From JAVJSU01 sp040219275 (GTDB taxonomy: Bacteria > Chloroflexota > Anaerolineae > Aggregatilineales > Phototrophicaceae), in contig JAVJSU010000102.1 of assembly GCA_040219275.1 (NCBI GenBank), forward strand, positions 1 through 64,000: DNA of 64,000 bases, in the 5' to 3' direction. Positions 36,201 to 43,913 of this stretch are shown here, piece after piece. Under the pieces are notes generated by a model. That model saw only the letters and a list, made by a program, of their open reading frames with translations, was not told where the DNA came from and did no database searches. Numbering within the stretch: the first letter of the stretch is position 1; the number at the start of each line of letters is the position of its first letter. Position numbers and translations under genes: made by a program.

Positions 36201-36392
36201 CTAAAAGTCGATCCATACCGCGAAGAAACCTATCGTGCGCTTTTCACCTGTTACGCGGGAATGGGTGAGTTGAATCATGTATTGAAGCAATATAATGTAA
36301 TGTCCTCTATTTTCGAATCTGAGCTAGGTATTCCGCCCTCTCCAGAAACACATGCCCATGTGAAGCAATTGACACATCACAGTTACCTGTAA
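33216..36392 (+). CDS. MalT-like ATPase regulator with BTAD (SARP-type) C-terminus, second copy
   Basis: The 1058-residue protein has Walker A PPGYGKTT (about residues 46-53), Walker B ILYVIDDLH and TPR-like repeats (about 370-700). The winged helix plus BTAD occupies the last 240 residues (RVLTLGDEAVERDG, ELSLVFWPDSSS, ELGIPPSPET). It is distantly related to the protein at 23104-26265 and not a recent duplicate. It lies just upstream of the genes for a 58-residue exported peptide and two unknown proteins, which it may control. Confidence 0.92.
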   Translation: MKTRGQLTNLDNTDIPVYSVFAERYVLRDVLENIPHHRLTIVSAPPGYGKTTAIAHFVREKALPTAWHSLHERERDLPALFWHSLQSLEFVAPGISRLAGDINTPDECANYIANYIREHLSHHILYVIDDLHYLAAAPQVERWLRELVRRLPANCHLVLISRALPDLPLAELIAKGDVLAIGQEQLKFTTEDANNLAVQVGVELPEDALRARVQHLEGWPVGVAMALRPLPEDLQIGLLRGSGGPEALFDALADGILKSLPPILSDFLLTSSVVSRITPEICTEVLDLPRSVNIMTDIVRRNLFVSQVSGGLMLHRLFRNFLQRRLQESDPNRYQTLHINAGNWFRQEHQDDEAFHHYIAGERIDAALSIVEHTHSAYYQQGNMETLLRWRAILDDNAERLPQFIYTCAMILTDRYLYLDAMSELNSAEAGFEVRAEPVWVAEVRLQRAMIHIWRTDYNAARALAVPIANDNSLKDTTIGRANHLLALVELAIGDIYLAIDLLEKILPLFEQTNDTYYVSGVLQDLSVAYTRIGDMTSASYCLQRLVAIRRVLGQTNALALALNNLGYHYHQIGDYDLALATLEEGIKIIAQTTNHRAESYIRWTMGDLQRDLDNINEALRLYDNAYELSSRVEPSLQQSISLSMATLYRWQGDRSLASRLVRDLLEELGTSEGQNSATYSLVMANNLVLNTRDNDYSKIHAGLKLLLDGLSDQPIASEYVQIALLAAGVSLLNGDEIRATQYLCDCVTACDQGIARSTIAAEIANTPHLAEFITRKPELSPLRTVIQRLKTARHALSTSPSPENVTVISETTYSVRVLTLGDEAVERDGVQVTTAEWRSSRAKEFFLYILFEGARSREELSLVFWPDSSSSRVRSNFHTTLYRARRALGENVIVFENDLYRINPDVSIWCDALVFQHYIKQAQVLPYSDVRADDLYRKAVDYYRGEFLPSVDADWIIPHREALSELYISALIGAGHCARSRQDFNGAILLFKQALKVDPYREETYRALFTCYAGMGELNHVLKQYNVMSSIFESELGIPPSPETHAHVKQLTHHSYL

Positions 36393-36439
36393 AAAAATAT
36401 CCTAAAAAACAATAGTAAATCAATTAAATACTCTATTTT

Positions 36440-36462
36440 GCCAGAAATTGAGTGATTCTGGC
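36440..36462 (+). terminator. Possible terminator hairpin after the BTAD regulator
   Basis: GCCAGAA (36440-36446) pairs with TTCTGGC (36456-36462) around a 9-base loop, followed by ATGATTTTTGCATTTTTA. The stem is short and the T run broken, so it would be a weak terminator. Confidence 0.45.
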
Positions 36463-36584
36463 ATGATTTTTGCATTTTTAGCGAGTTTTCAGAATTGCTC
36501 GTTCTGGTAAGCACTTTGTTGCACACTGTCCGGCATACTATCTCTATCAGTCAAACATACACATTTATTTAGGAGAGTAATGCC

Positions 36585-36761
36585 ATGTTCGTCCAATCTG
36601 TCAACTTTTTGTCCCTCATGAATATTAACAAGCGCGTTCTGTTTGCAGTGATTGTTCTCACGATGATTTTGCTGGCAGTGGCGTTGTTTGCGTTTTCACC
36701 TGAAATTGCGCTTGCCGGTCCTGCGACTTCACCGAGCGCTTGTGGTACGTGTGCCGGTTAG
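36585..36761 (+). CDS. Short exported peptide with two C-terminal cysteines
   Basis: AGGAGAG lies 7 bases before this ATG. The 58-residue product has a basic region (NINKR), a hydrophobic stretch of about 20 residues, and PEIALA as a signal-peptidase site. Cleavage after that Ala would free the 14-residue peptide GPATSPSACGTCAG. The CxxC pair could form a small disulfide ring or be modified. I know no family with this end. It could instead stay membrane-bound. It sits between a BTAD regulator and an Os1348/NHLP-like gene, 30 bp before the latter, so it is probably cotranscribed with it. Confidence 0.6.
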   Translation: MFVQSVNFLSLMNINKRVLFAVIVLTMILLAVALFAFSPEIALAGPATSPSACGTCAG

Positions 36762-36791
36762 AGTTTCATCCCTGCGAAAGAGGAGTTTTTC

Positions 36792-37106
36792 ATGATTAAC
36801 CAGAGAGCGCCACAAGAGATGGTGTTGGATACTACGTCCTGGTCCGGTAAAAGAGGTTTTAATGGCGCGGATGAATGGTGGAGTTATGTCCGTAATCAGG
36901 ACGAACGTCGCCGGCTCGACCATTTGCTGGGTGTGGCATTATTAGATGAAAATGTCCGTCATCGGTTGGTAAACATACGTGATGAAGACCTATTGAGTGC
37001 GTTTGGTCTATCTGAGCCAACCAAATGTTGGATTATTACGCTAAAAGCTACTTCGTTGAGTGATATTGCCAAGGAAGTGGCTTCAAACTTCCAGATGTCC
37101 GCATAA
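36792..37106 (+). CDS. Small protein with an Os1348/NHLP-clan-like domain
   Basis: The 104-residue protein has a Trp-rich, polar first half (TTSWSGKRGF, DEWWSY). Its second half, LLGVALLDENVRHRLV then LLSAFGLSEPTKCWI, recalls the leader-like domain of Os1348/Franean-type NHLP-clan proteins, some of which are precursors of modified peptides. I make that link from the pattern only. AGGAG precedes the ATG. Its TAA overlaps the next ATG (TAATG). No modifying enzyme lies nearby, so a regulatory or adaptor role is equally possible. Confidence 0.6.
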   Translation: MINQRAPQEMVLDTTSWSGKRGFNGADEWWSYVRNQDERRRLDHLLGVALLDENVRHRLVNIRDEDLLSAFGLSEPTKCWIITLKATSLSDIAKEVASNFQMSA

Positions 37107-37699
37107 TGACTTACACGAATAATCCCAATAAAGGACGGCGTAAATCAATGCGCCGTCCTTATATGCAATCCTATGATTCTTTTGTTTCGCAACAAACCGA
37201 GGAAAGTTTCAATATGTTATCCAGGTCAATTTCCGTCGATTATGAGGTCTCCATTCAGGGGATGCTACGACTCGATGATACGGATAATATTTTGATTAGC
37301 AGAAATGAACTGCTCAAAAAATATCATGATATGTTGCTTTCGCGTTTGTCAGGTACGGACATACAGAGCGTAAAAATCCACGTTCGTCCCGCGTTGTTCA
37401 ATTTAAAAGTAGAACAATATGTTGCTTATATGCGCGAAGGTTTACAGGTGGTACTGTGGCATGATGACACGTCATTAAAAGTGCCTGACTACGAAAATTT
37501 AACACTGGTGAGAACGAAACCACAAAATGACGCTAATCGTGAAGGTTTTCTAGTCATCAAAACGGCGACATCGAGCAGAATCCTGGCAACGTGGCAAGTG
37601 TTAAGCCCTAAGCTGGCCGGGGTGATGGTCACCAACCCGCGCACGGTTCAACGCGTTTCAGATTGGCTTGATGGGATAATTCAATCTGCGGCACGTTGA
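37106..37699 (+). CDS. Protein of unknown function, 197 residues
   Basis: The product is soluble with a basic start (NKGRRKSMRRPYM) and a mixed alpha/beta body. The stretch GFLVIKTATSSRILATWQVLSP followed by VTNPRTVQRVSDWLDGII looks like a sensor or ligand-binding fold, but I do not recognise the family and see no DNA-binding motif. Its start overlaps the previous stop, so it is translated with the NHLP-like gene. Its 3' end overlaps the convergent receiver gene by 19 bp. Confidence 0.65.
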   Translation: MTYTNNPNKGRRKSMRRPYMQSYDSFVSQQTEESFNMLSRSISVDYEVSIQGMLRLDDTDNILISRNELLKKYHDMLLSRLSGTDIQSVKIHVRPALFNLKVEQYVAYMREGLQVVLWHDDTSLKVPDYENLTLVRTKPQNDANREGFLVIKTATSSRILATWQVLSPKLAGVMVTNPRTVQRVSDWLDGIIQSAAR

Positions 37700-38073
37700 C
37701 TATCGTTGAGTGGGCGGGATTGAATAAGTTTGATACGTGAAATTAGTTTTTCAATTATGATCGGTTTTTTGAGAAAACAAAAATTTTCATCACCTTCAAT
37801 GGACGGCGGATTCCCCCCGCTCATTAGTATAAACGGTAGACGAGCGGTTGTTTGTTGAGTGCGTAAATATCGTAAAAGGGTATATCCGTTCATATTGGGC
37901 ATCTCATAATCCGAGATGACCATATCCACCTCGCGTTTATGAAAAACTTTAAGTGCATCCTTGCCGTTCGCGGCAGTCCATACCGCATAACCCTCTAATT
38001 TAAGAATGTCACGTAAATCTAACCGTAAATCTTCATGATCGTCTACGACTAGAATATTATATTCGCTAGCCAT
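37681..38073 (-). CDS. Single-domain response regulator (CheY-like)
   Basis: The 130-residue protein is a receiver domain only: acidic pair VVDDHEDL, phospho-acceptor Asp in MVISDYEMPNMNG (about residue 56), Thr/Ser in FILMSGG and Lys in FLKKPI. With no output domain, it must act by protein contact or as a phosphate relay. No kinase is adjacent; the PAS kinase at 44-46 kb and the receiver-HisKA protein at 56 kb are the nearest. Confidence 0.9.
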   Translation of the reverse strand: MASEYNILVVDDHEDLRLDLRDILKLEGYAVWTAANGKDALKVFHKREVDMVISDYEMPNMNGYTLLRYLRTQQTTARLPFILMSGGNPPSIEGDENFCFLKKPIIIEKLISRIKLIQSRPLNDSQRAAD

Positions 38074-38335
38074 TTGAACCTCTCACATCCTCTATCTCTA
38101 AGTATACGAGATGCGTGTGCAACCTTCAACTAACGTAAGATTATTTTTAGACTCGTTTCTGCAATCAACAATACACCGATGCGACGAGTTGAGTGCCAAT
38201 TCCCATACATGTAACTCATTTCTTCACATACGCTTATCACCTGAATCACCTAGTCAAAGACCCGCTGTTTGATGGAAGCGCGTTACCCCCTTCAATGCTA
38301 CACTTACACTGATTTTTCCACAGGAGTAGAACATT

Positions 38336-38830
38336 ATGATTGGAGCAATACAAAAAAACGTCACATGGAGGGCGATTCCGATCGCAGGCTTCGCGGCGGG
38401 AACTGCTTTTCTTCTTATAAATCTGATTCTTACGCCGCTCATTCTTGAAGTCGATCCTACGGTGATCTTGCGCTATTTTGGGGCGCTGGTACTGGGTTCA
38501 GATGTGTTGACGGAGTCGGGTAATAATGCAATCCTCGTTGGGGTGATTGTCCACTACGTTCTGTCGATGTTGTTTACGTTGCTCGTCACGATTGTGATTC
38601 ATCGCTGGGGACTGCTTGTTGGCATCATCGGCGGCGCACTGATGGGTTTGGCGCTCTATGGCGTAAATCTGTACACGATGACCGTGTTTTTCGAGTGGTT
38701 CTTTGCGATTAATAGCAGTGTGCTTTTATTGAGTCATGTCATTTTTGGCGCAGTCGCGGGCGGTGTTTACGAACTGTTCGACCATTATGACGGGGGAATT
38801 GAGGGGGAGGTGACTTATGGCGATGCGTAG
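38336..38830 (+). CDS. Integral membrane protein of unknown function
   Basis: The 164-residue protein has four predicted helices (about residues 15-37, 64-90, 92-112 and 122-146). AGGAG precedes the ATG. I do not recognise a family. Its end overlaps the start of the M48 protease gene by 14 bases, so the two are cotranscribed and perhaps act together at the membrane. Confidence 0.75.
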   Translation: MIGAIQKNVTWRAIPIAGFAAGTAFLLINLILTPLILEVDPTVILRYFGALVLGSDVLTESGNNAILVGVIVHYVLSMLFTLLVTIVIHRWGLLVGIIGGALMGLALYGVNLYTMTVFFEWFFAINSSVLLLSHVIFGAVAGGVYELFDHYDGGIEGEVTYGDA

Positions 38831-39638
38831 AAGTTCACGTAGCGGTCAGAGTGGTAGCGGGATTGGTCTTCGGATTATTATCGGGTTGGCATTTGCCGCG
38901 TTTTCACTATTTTCTTATTTTGCCTCTCAAGAATATAATCCCGTGACGGGCGAAACTCAGCATCTTAGCCTCACGCCTCAGCAAGAAATCGCGCTTGGCT
39001 TACAATCCGCGCCGGAGCTAATTCAAGAATTCGGCGGTGAATATCGAGATTCCGAGGTGCAATCTGCGATTGATCAGATCGGGTTCGACATTGTCGAAAA
39101 CAGTGTTGCGCGGGATACACCGTGGCAATTTGAATTCACTGTGCTTGATGATCCGGATACGGTTAACGCTTTCGCTTTACCGGGCGGGCAAGTGTTTATT
39201 ACGACAGCTTTGCTTTCCCAACTTGATACCGAGGACGAGGTTGCTGGTGTGCTTGCTCATGAAATCGTGCATGTATTGGCACGCCATAGCGCCCAGCAGA
39301 TCGCCAAAAACCAGCTGACGAATGGGCTGGTCGGTGCCGTAGGTGTGGCTTCAGGGGAGGCAAGCGCCGCCCAGACTGCCGCCATGATCGGTCAACTAAT
39401 CAATATGAGGTACGGACGCGGTGACGAACTACAGTCTGATACGCTGGGGGTTTGTTTAATGCTGGATGCAGGTTACGATCCGCAGGGGATGGTTGAGGTG
39501 ATGCAGGTGCTTGCAGAAGCCAGCAGTGGGGCAAGGCAACCAGAATTCTTTAGTTCGCATCCAAATCCTGACAACCGCATCAGCGAAATTCAAGATCGGA
39601 TCGATAATGCCGATGAGGAATGTAATCGGCCAGAATAG
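38817..39638 (+). CDS. M48-family zinc metalloprotease
   Basis: The 273-residue protein has a basic start, one membrane anchor (about residues 14-33), and a peptidase M48 domain. The zinc motif is HEIVH in GVLAHEIVHVLARH, with NAFALPGGQVFI before it and the third ligand region GDELQSDTLG after it. Members degrade misfolded or damaged proteins outside the cytoplasm. GGAGGTG precedes the ATG. A good terminator follows at 39669-39697. Confidence 0.93.
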   Translation: MAMRRSSRSGQSGSGIGLRIIIGLAFAAFSLFSYFASQEYNPVTGETQHLSLTPQQEIALGLQSAPELIQEFGGEYRDSEVQSAIDQIGFDIVENSVARDTPWQFEFTVLDDPDTVNAFALPGGQVFITTALLSQLDTEDEVAGVLAHEIVHVLARHSAQQIAKNQLTNGLVGAVGVASGEASAAQTAAMIGQLINMRYGRGDELQSDTLGVCLMLDAGYDPQGMVEVMQVLAEASSGARQPEFFSSHPNPDNRISEIQDRIDNADEECNRPE

Positions 39639-39668
39639 TTAGCGGTTTAATCATAAGATACCCAAAAG

Positions 39669-39697
39669 CGTGGGCATTATTTTGTCCACGTTTTTTT
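39669..39697 (+). terminator. Rho-independent terminator after the M48 gene
   Basis: CGTGGGCA (39669-39676) pairs with TGTCCACG (39683-39690), including one G-T pair, around a 6-base loop and is followed by seven T. It lies 30 bp after the protease stop. Confidence 0.85.
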
Positions 39698-39743
39698 GAT
39701 TCAGGGATGATCTAACGTGGGCTTTTTGACGAACCGCTGAAAT

Positions 39744-39772
39744 AAAAAACCGCCCCTTATGCAGAGGCGGTT
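39744..39772 (-). terminator. Rho-independent terminator after the cold-shock gene
   Basis: On the minus strand AACCGCC pairs with GGCGGTT and runs straight into six T. It lies 27 bp after the cold-shock stop codon. Together with the plus-strand terminator at 39669 it separates the convergent units. Confidence 0.88.
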
Positions 39773-39798
39773 GAGAAGGCTTGTCTGTTATATTCAGA

Positions 39799-40014
39799 TT
39801 AGCGACTAATGACGGTAACGGCGCTTGCCTGCTTACCTTTTTTACCCTGTGTGATTTCGAATTCGACCTTCATACCTTCGTCAAGGGAACGGTAACCGGA
39901 ACCTTGGATTTCTGAGTAGTGGACGAAGAGATCATCACCGCTTTCCGGGGAAATGAAGCCATAACCCTTTTCAGCATTGAACCACTTAACTGTGCCTTGT
40001 GTACGTTCTGCCAT
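39799..40014 (-). CDS. Cold-shock domain protein (CspA family)
   Basis: The 71-residue protein is one cold-shock domain that binds single-stranded RNA or DNA. The RNA-binding motifs are GYGFISPE (RNP1-like) and DLFVHYSEI (RNP2-like), with the start GTVKWFNAEKGYGF. The long stretch before it may be a structured leader RNA. GGAG precedes the ATG. Confidence 0.96.
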   Translation of the reverse strand: MAERTQGTVKWFNAEKGYGFISPESGDDLFVHYSEIQGSGYRSLDEGMKVEFEITQGKKGKQASAVTVISR

Positions 40015-40326
40015 TTCTTCTTACTCCTGAATTATTCGGGTTTGCCATAGCCGCTTACCACTCGCAAAGCCCAACTGTTTCAGGTAGCTTCTGCGGTATT
40101 CGTAGAGATTAGATCCAAAATTTGTCGCAACACTCCGTTTAAAAGGAATGTTTTAGTGCAAACTGCTCTGCATTCTCACTAGGTGGCTACTAGGTGCATT
40201 TTACTGCACCAATGTGGTGAGATCTTATTATCTTCTTATTCCACATGGCATACAAAATATAGCATTTCTTTTTTTGTTTAGCCATAGGCAATTTTGATTT
40301 TTGACCGTATTTAATAGACTTTTTTG
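40015..40326 (-). promoter_or_regulatory. Intergenic region with probable long leader of the cold-shock gene
   Basis: These 312 bases lie upstream of the cold-shock gene and downstream of the PurA-like gene. A TATATT box near 40258 (minus strand) could start a leader RNA of more than 200 bases. Within it are a hairpin GGTGCA/TGCACC (40193-40210) and two direct copies of ACTAGGTG 11 bp apart. Cold-shock mRNAs often have such leaders that refold with temperature; here this is inferred. Confidence 0.4.
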
Positions 40327-41751
40327 CTATAGCGTATGTTTGCTTTTGAAATTCGATTCCCGTTCGAATTTGTGTTGTGCGGTCATGCCCGTTGAAGTCA
40401 TCGTAACGGGAATGTTTAGGCGTTGTTCTATGTATTCAATCGTGGACTCAATGTCGCTTTCGCGCTCGCCATGAGGAATTGCTGTGTACATTGGCTTACA
40501 GTCAATTAGAGACCGGGCTAGTTCATTTTGATGTGAGAAAGTGGGCATAGATTGAACTTTTATGTTGGAGATGATCGTACTGCGTGTGCCGTCCGCAAGG
40601 ACAAAATAAGCGTCGATTTTTTCTTGAGGGGCGGGTGTTATATATGAGTCACAAATTTGGATGTGGGGCAGGGCGGCAAGTCGATCTACGTGCGTAATCG
40701 CAACCGTATCAATCGTTTTTGCGACATTAAGCGCATACCGATGGGCGACAGAATCAAAATAACCAACGCGAAAGGATTGTTGCCAATCGGAGGTTGCATT
40801 GTGTAATTCCGGTAATCTTTTCCTGAGCGTTGGGTCTTCTGTGACGAAAGGTCCCGCGCCATGGCGTGTCATGTAGCTACGGACAACGCCGAGCCGTGTG
40901 ATTTCGCCTGAATAATTTGTTTCATTCAGCAGAGTTTCTGCATTTTTGGGTGTTGTGGTGCTCCATGTGGTGTAGGGTGCGAAGCCGTAATTTTCGTCGA
41001 GCAATACCCCTTGAGCACCCTCGAAAATTAGCGTGCCTGATTGCTCAAACAGATTTTTCATGTTGGAATCGTCCGTCAGTGTGACCAGTTCTATCAAATA
41101 TTGATAATTGTCCGCCGCAATGTTGATAAGGTCATCGTCGGTAAATATCTGCAAATCATCGTATGCGTCGGGATCACCCTTTAGCTGATGGCGAATCTCA
41201 CGCAGGGCTTCCCATTTTGCGTTACGTAGGAAGCGTAATTTCTTGATCGTGGTTTGCTTATCAGGTAAATCTCCCGCAAATAGTACAGATTGCCCGTGCT
41301 CCAGTAAATCAGCGACGGTTTCCCCGATGCCAACGCCACAACTGCCATGTCGATTATCACCACGCGCACGTTCTTTGAGGCGATTTGCCGCTTGATGATA
41401 CAACGTCGTCACAGGGGCGGCGCGGTCAATCGAGAGGCGGGAAAACGCATCCGTAATCCCTAACTGCTGAAGATGTTCTTCTTCGTTGAATAGGGCATAC
41501 GGTTCGATCAGCATATATCTTGATAAGTAGGTGCGAACGCCACTGACGAATGTGCCGCTCCCAAATTGCGAAAACGTGTGATGTTGACCCTGTGTGGTGA
41601 CGACATTGTGCGCCGCCTGTGCGCCACCGTTAAAGCGAATGACGGTATGGGCATTGTGTTTGCGCGTGAGGTAATCAACCATTGTGCCTTTGCCCGCATC
41701 ACCATAGCCAAGATCAACGACGATAAATGCCTGTCGGGTGGATGCTTTCAA
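40327..41751 (-). CDS. Divergent adenylosuccinate synthetase paralogue (PurA-like)
   Basis: PurA joins IMP and aspartate using GTP. This 474-residue protein keeps the fold marks but in altered form: GDAGKG where PurA has GDEGKG, RFNGGAQAAHNVV with the catalytic His kept, IFEGAQGVLLDENYG, and YMTRHGAGPFVTE. The IMP loop normally reading GTTGRGIG is replaced by RHGSCGVGIGE. It is thus probably not the housekeeping enzyme and may use another nucleotide or acceptor. It starts at TTG with AAAGGA upstream. It lies 88 bp behind the VWA gene, third in the pseudokinase/VWA/PurA-like set. Confidence 0.8.
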   Translation of the reverse strand: MKASTRQAFIVVDLGYGDAGKGTMVDYLTRKHNAHTVIRFNGGAQAAHNVVTTQGQHHTFSQFGSGTFVSGVRTYLSRYMLIEPYALFNEEEHLQQLGITDAFSRLSIDRAAPVTTLYHQAANRLKERARGDNRHGSCGVGIGETVADLLEHGQSVLFAGDLPDKQTTIKKLRFLRNAKWEALREIRHQLKGDPDAYDDLQIFTDDDLINIAADNYQYLIELVTLTDDSNMKNLFEQSGTLIFEGAQGVLLDENYGFAPYTTWSTTTPKNAETLLNETNYSGEITRLGVVRSYMTRHGAGPFVTEDPTLRKRLPELHNATSDWQQSFRVGYFDSVAHRYALNVAKTIDTVAITHVDRLAALPHIQICDSYITPAPQEKIDAYFVLADGTRSTIISNIKVQSMPTFSHQNELARSLIDCKPMYTAIPHGERESDIESTIEYIEQRLNIPVTMTSTGMTAQHKFERESNFKSKHTL

Positions 41752-41839
41752 TGGACGTTCCTTTGGGAGATGCTTGCGGAGATTAAACAGCAGGATACAG
41801 CGGATCGTTTCGCTATATCCTGACTTGAGGCGAAGCTAT

Positions 41840-42817
41840 TTATAGGCGACGGCTCCCGCCACCGTTTTTGTCGTCCATATCGGCTAAACCACCTGCGCCA
41901 CGTACAGAACCGGTATCGAGCAGGCTAAGTGCCTTAGAAAGCTCGTTAATCGTTGCTTCGCTTGCGCCACTTTCTTTAAGATGGGCTAACCCTTCTGCAA
42001 GGCGAATATTGCCTTCGGTCAAGCCAATGGTTAAAGCGATGGTTTCGGATACATCGTCTGAATTTTCTAACAGGACAACGTGCTTGGAATCAAGATAGGC
42101 TTTATAAAATTCGCGTACTTTAGGGTCTTTACCGCTAGAAGTTTCTGTCGGGATAAGCACGAAAATGTGATACCGTTCGGATGCTTCGGCAATCATATCT
42201 TGAAGCGGGATATTCTTTTTGATGTCCCTTGCGAAAATGTCTTTAATCTCGTTCGCTTTGATATGCTCATATGCCATTTCGTCAGTGATAAGGAAAAGAT
42301 ACCCTTTACGCTGGCGTTTTTCCCAAACATCGGTGGAAGTATGCCGCGCGGCGAGATAAATCAGTAATTCTGCCGATTCGCGGATGTCACAGCCACCGGC
42401 GAGTCTGCCACCGAGGATCATATTTTCGAGGTTTTCGTCCATCCGGTTATCGGATTCAAATTGCCCCACTTGCACCGGCACATGATCGCAGGAGCCATTG
42501 CTAAAGGCGGCGAACATAATTTGGGGATGCGGTACATATTGACGACCCTGCAATAAACCAAGTAAATGGGGCAGGTCTTTATGAATGGCGCGTACCGTTT
42601 TGCCCATTGATCCGCTAACGTCCAAGCCAACGATAATCGCGTTGGAGTCCGGATGTTCGTCTGTGTCACGGCTTTCGCGCACTTCTAGCCCATATGGGTT
42701 CAGCGCGGGGTGTACGGCGGATGCTTGACGGCTAAAGGCGAAGGCATCCTGCCCGGTTGTTTGCCGTTTTTGTGCGCGTGCTTGATAGGTGTTCGGTGAC
42801 CATTTACCACTTCCCAT
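41840..42817 (-). CDS. VWA-domain protein with intact MIDAS motif
   Basis: The 325-residue cytoplasmic protein begins MGSGKWSPNTY and has a von Willebrand A domain. Its metal site is DVSGS (D66, S68, S70), with a later Asp in FLITDEMAYEH. The C-terminal 100 residues are helical with a glycine-rich tail. VWA proteins of this type bind partners through Mg2+ and are often coded with kinases (for example TerY-type sets). It lies 18 bp after the pseudokinase gene with AAGGAGA before the ATG, so they are one operon. Confidence 0.85.
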   Translation of the reverse strand: MGSGKWSPNTYQARAQKRQTTGQDAFAFSRQASAVHPALNPYGLEVRESRDTDEHPDSNAIIVGLDVSGSMGKTVRAIHKDLPHLLGLLQGRQYVPHPQIMFAAFSNGSCDHVPVQVGQFESDNRMDENLENMILGGRLAGGCDIRESAELLIYLAARHTSTDVWEKRQRKGYLFLITDEMAYEHIKANEIKDIFARDIKKNIPLQDMIAEASERYHIFVLIPTETSSGKDPKVREFYKAYLDSKHVVLLENSDDVSETIALTIGLTEGNIRLAEGLAHLKESGASEATINELSKALSLLDTGSVRGAGGLADMDDKNGGGSRRL

Positions 42818-42835
42818 AATGTTATGTCTCCTTGT

Positions 42836-43849
42836 TTAAGTTTTGTAAGGCATGGAGAACACGCGAAATGTGCGCGAACCCCATAATTTTTCGATGATTG
42901 AGTCAAACTCTTCCAGTAATTTCCACGCATCTTGCGGGCGGTTATTCGGGAAACTTTTTAGACATTGTGCAAAATGTGCTTGTAATGGCTTATCGAGGTT
43001 GCGATGTTCTGCGGATTCGTCAAGCGGGTCAGCACCGATCAGATATAACATTGAACGTGCCGCTAGAAATAGGTCAACGCTACTCGTCGGCACTTTTTTC
43101 TCGTAGATTTCCGGTGGATACCATTTGTCATACGTAGAGCTAATGGCGGTCATCCGCTTGCCTGTTTTTGAAGGCTCACTTACAGAAAATCCCCATCCAG
43201 AGAGGAATAACTTATGATCTTTCGGTTCGATCATAATATGTGAGGGGATGATTGCGCCGTGCACGACATGGTTATTGTGAATAAATCCCAGCACATAGAG
43301 CAAGCGCCGCCACATCCATGCCATATCTTTCGGGTCGATACCATTTGGATAATATGCGTGGATTTCTTCAAGCGTGAACAGTTCATTGGGCGCGGAGATA
43401 CCTTCGTGAATACCGTAAATATTCACCTGTCGCCCTTTGCTGAGGGTTGCATCCTGATAGACGAACGACTCCAACGTATACGGTAAAAATGGGCGGAATT
43501 CGTCGTAATCGGATGCGGAGTGTAGATGATACAGGGTTTTGGCTTCGTTCTGTACAAGGTCATTGTCGTCGACATCGCGAGCAATTCTGAACATACCTTG
43601 CCATTGCTTATCGTCGGCTTTATAGACACACCGATAGACATTGCACAGATCATCTTTGAAGAGCAGATCGCTGATGGTATAAACGCGAGTGGGCGTTGCG
43701 ACAGCCACATCACCATCACTTTTGCCAATTTCCCAATCGCTGAGGTAAAGCGTGGTATTGCAGGCGCTACAGGTAAGCAATTGATTGGGTCTGGCGCTTG
43801 CCGGCAGTGTGTTCCCACACGATGGGCAATTCATGACTTTAACGGGCAT
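42836..43849 (-). CDS. Zinc-ribbon pseudokinase
   Basis: The 337-residue protein starts with a zinc ribbon (CPSC ... CSAC, within residues 1-40), followed by a protein-kinase-like fold. The catalytic residues are lost: the ATP Lys position reads Arg in MFRIARD, HRD reads HGA in VVHGAIIPSHIMIE, and DFG reads SGW in FLSGWGFS. It is therefore a pseudokinase, probably a scaffold or nucleotide sensor. ATG 43849 is chosen because TAGGAG precedes it by 6 bases. It heads the operon with the VWA and PurA-like genes. Confidence 0.85.
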   Translation of the reverse strand: MPVKVMNCPSCGNTLPASARPNQLLTCSACNTTLYLSDWEIGKSDGDVAVATPTRVYTISDLLFKDDLCNVYRCVYKADDKQWQGMFRIARDVDDNDLVQNEAKTLYHLHSASDYDEFRPFLPYTLESFVYQDATLSKGRQVNIYGIHEGISAPNELFTLEEIHAYYPNGIDPKDMAWMWRRLLYVLGFIHNNHVVHGAIIPSHIMIEPKDHKLFLSGWGFSVSEPSKTGKRMTAISSTYDKWYPPEIYEKKVPTSSVDLFLAARSMLYLIGADPLDESAEHRNLDKPLQAHFAQCLKSFPNNRPQDAWKLLEEFDSIIEKLWGSRTFRVFSMPYKT

Positions 43850-43913
43850 CAGCAACTCCTACGCAAATGAATAGGCACAAGTTCATTGTACTTGCTTTTC
43901 GATTTGCGCCAAG

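Noticed and set aside
40327..41751. PurZ (aminodeoxyadenylosuccinate synthetase, Z-DNA phage pathway)
   Set aside because: The Asp of the GDxGKG loop is kept, whereas PurZ changes it, and there are no phage genes or Z-genome partners nearby.
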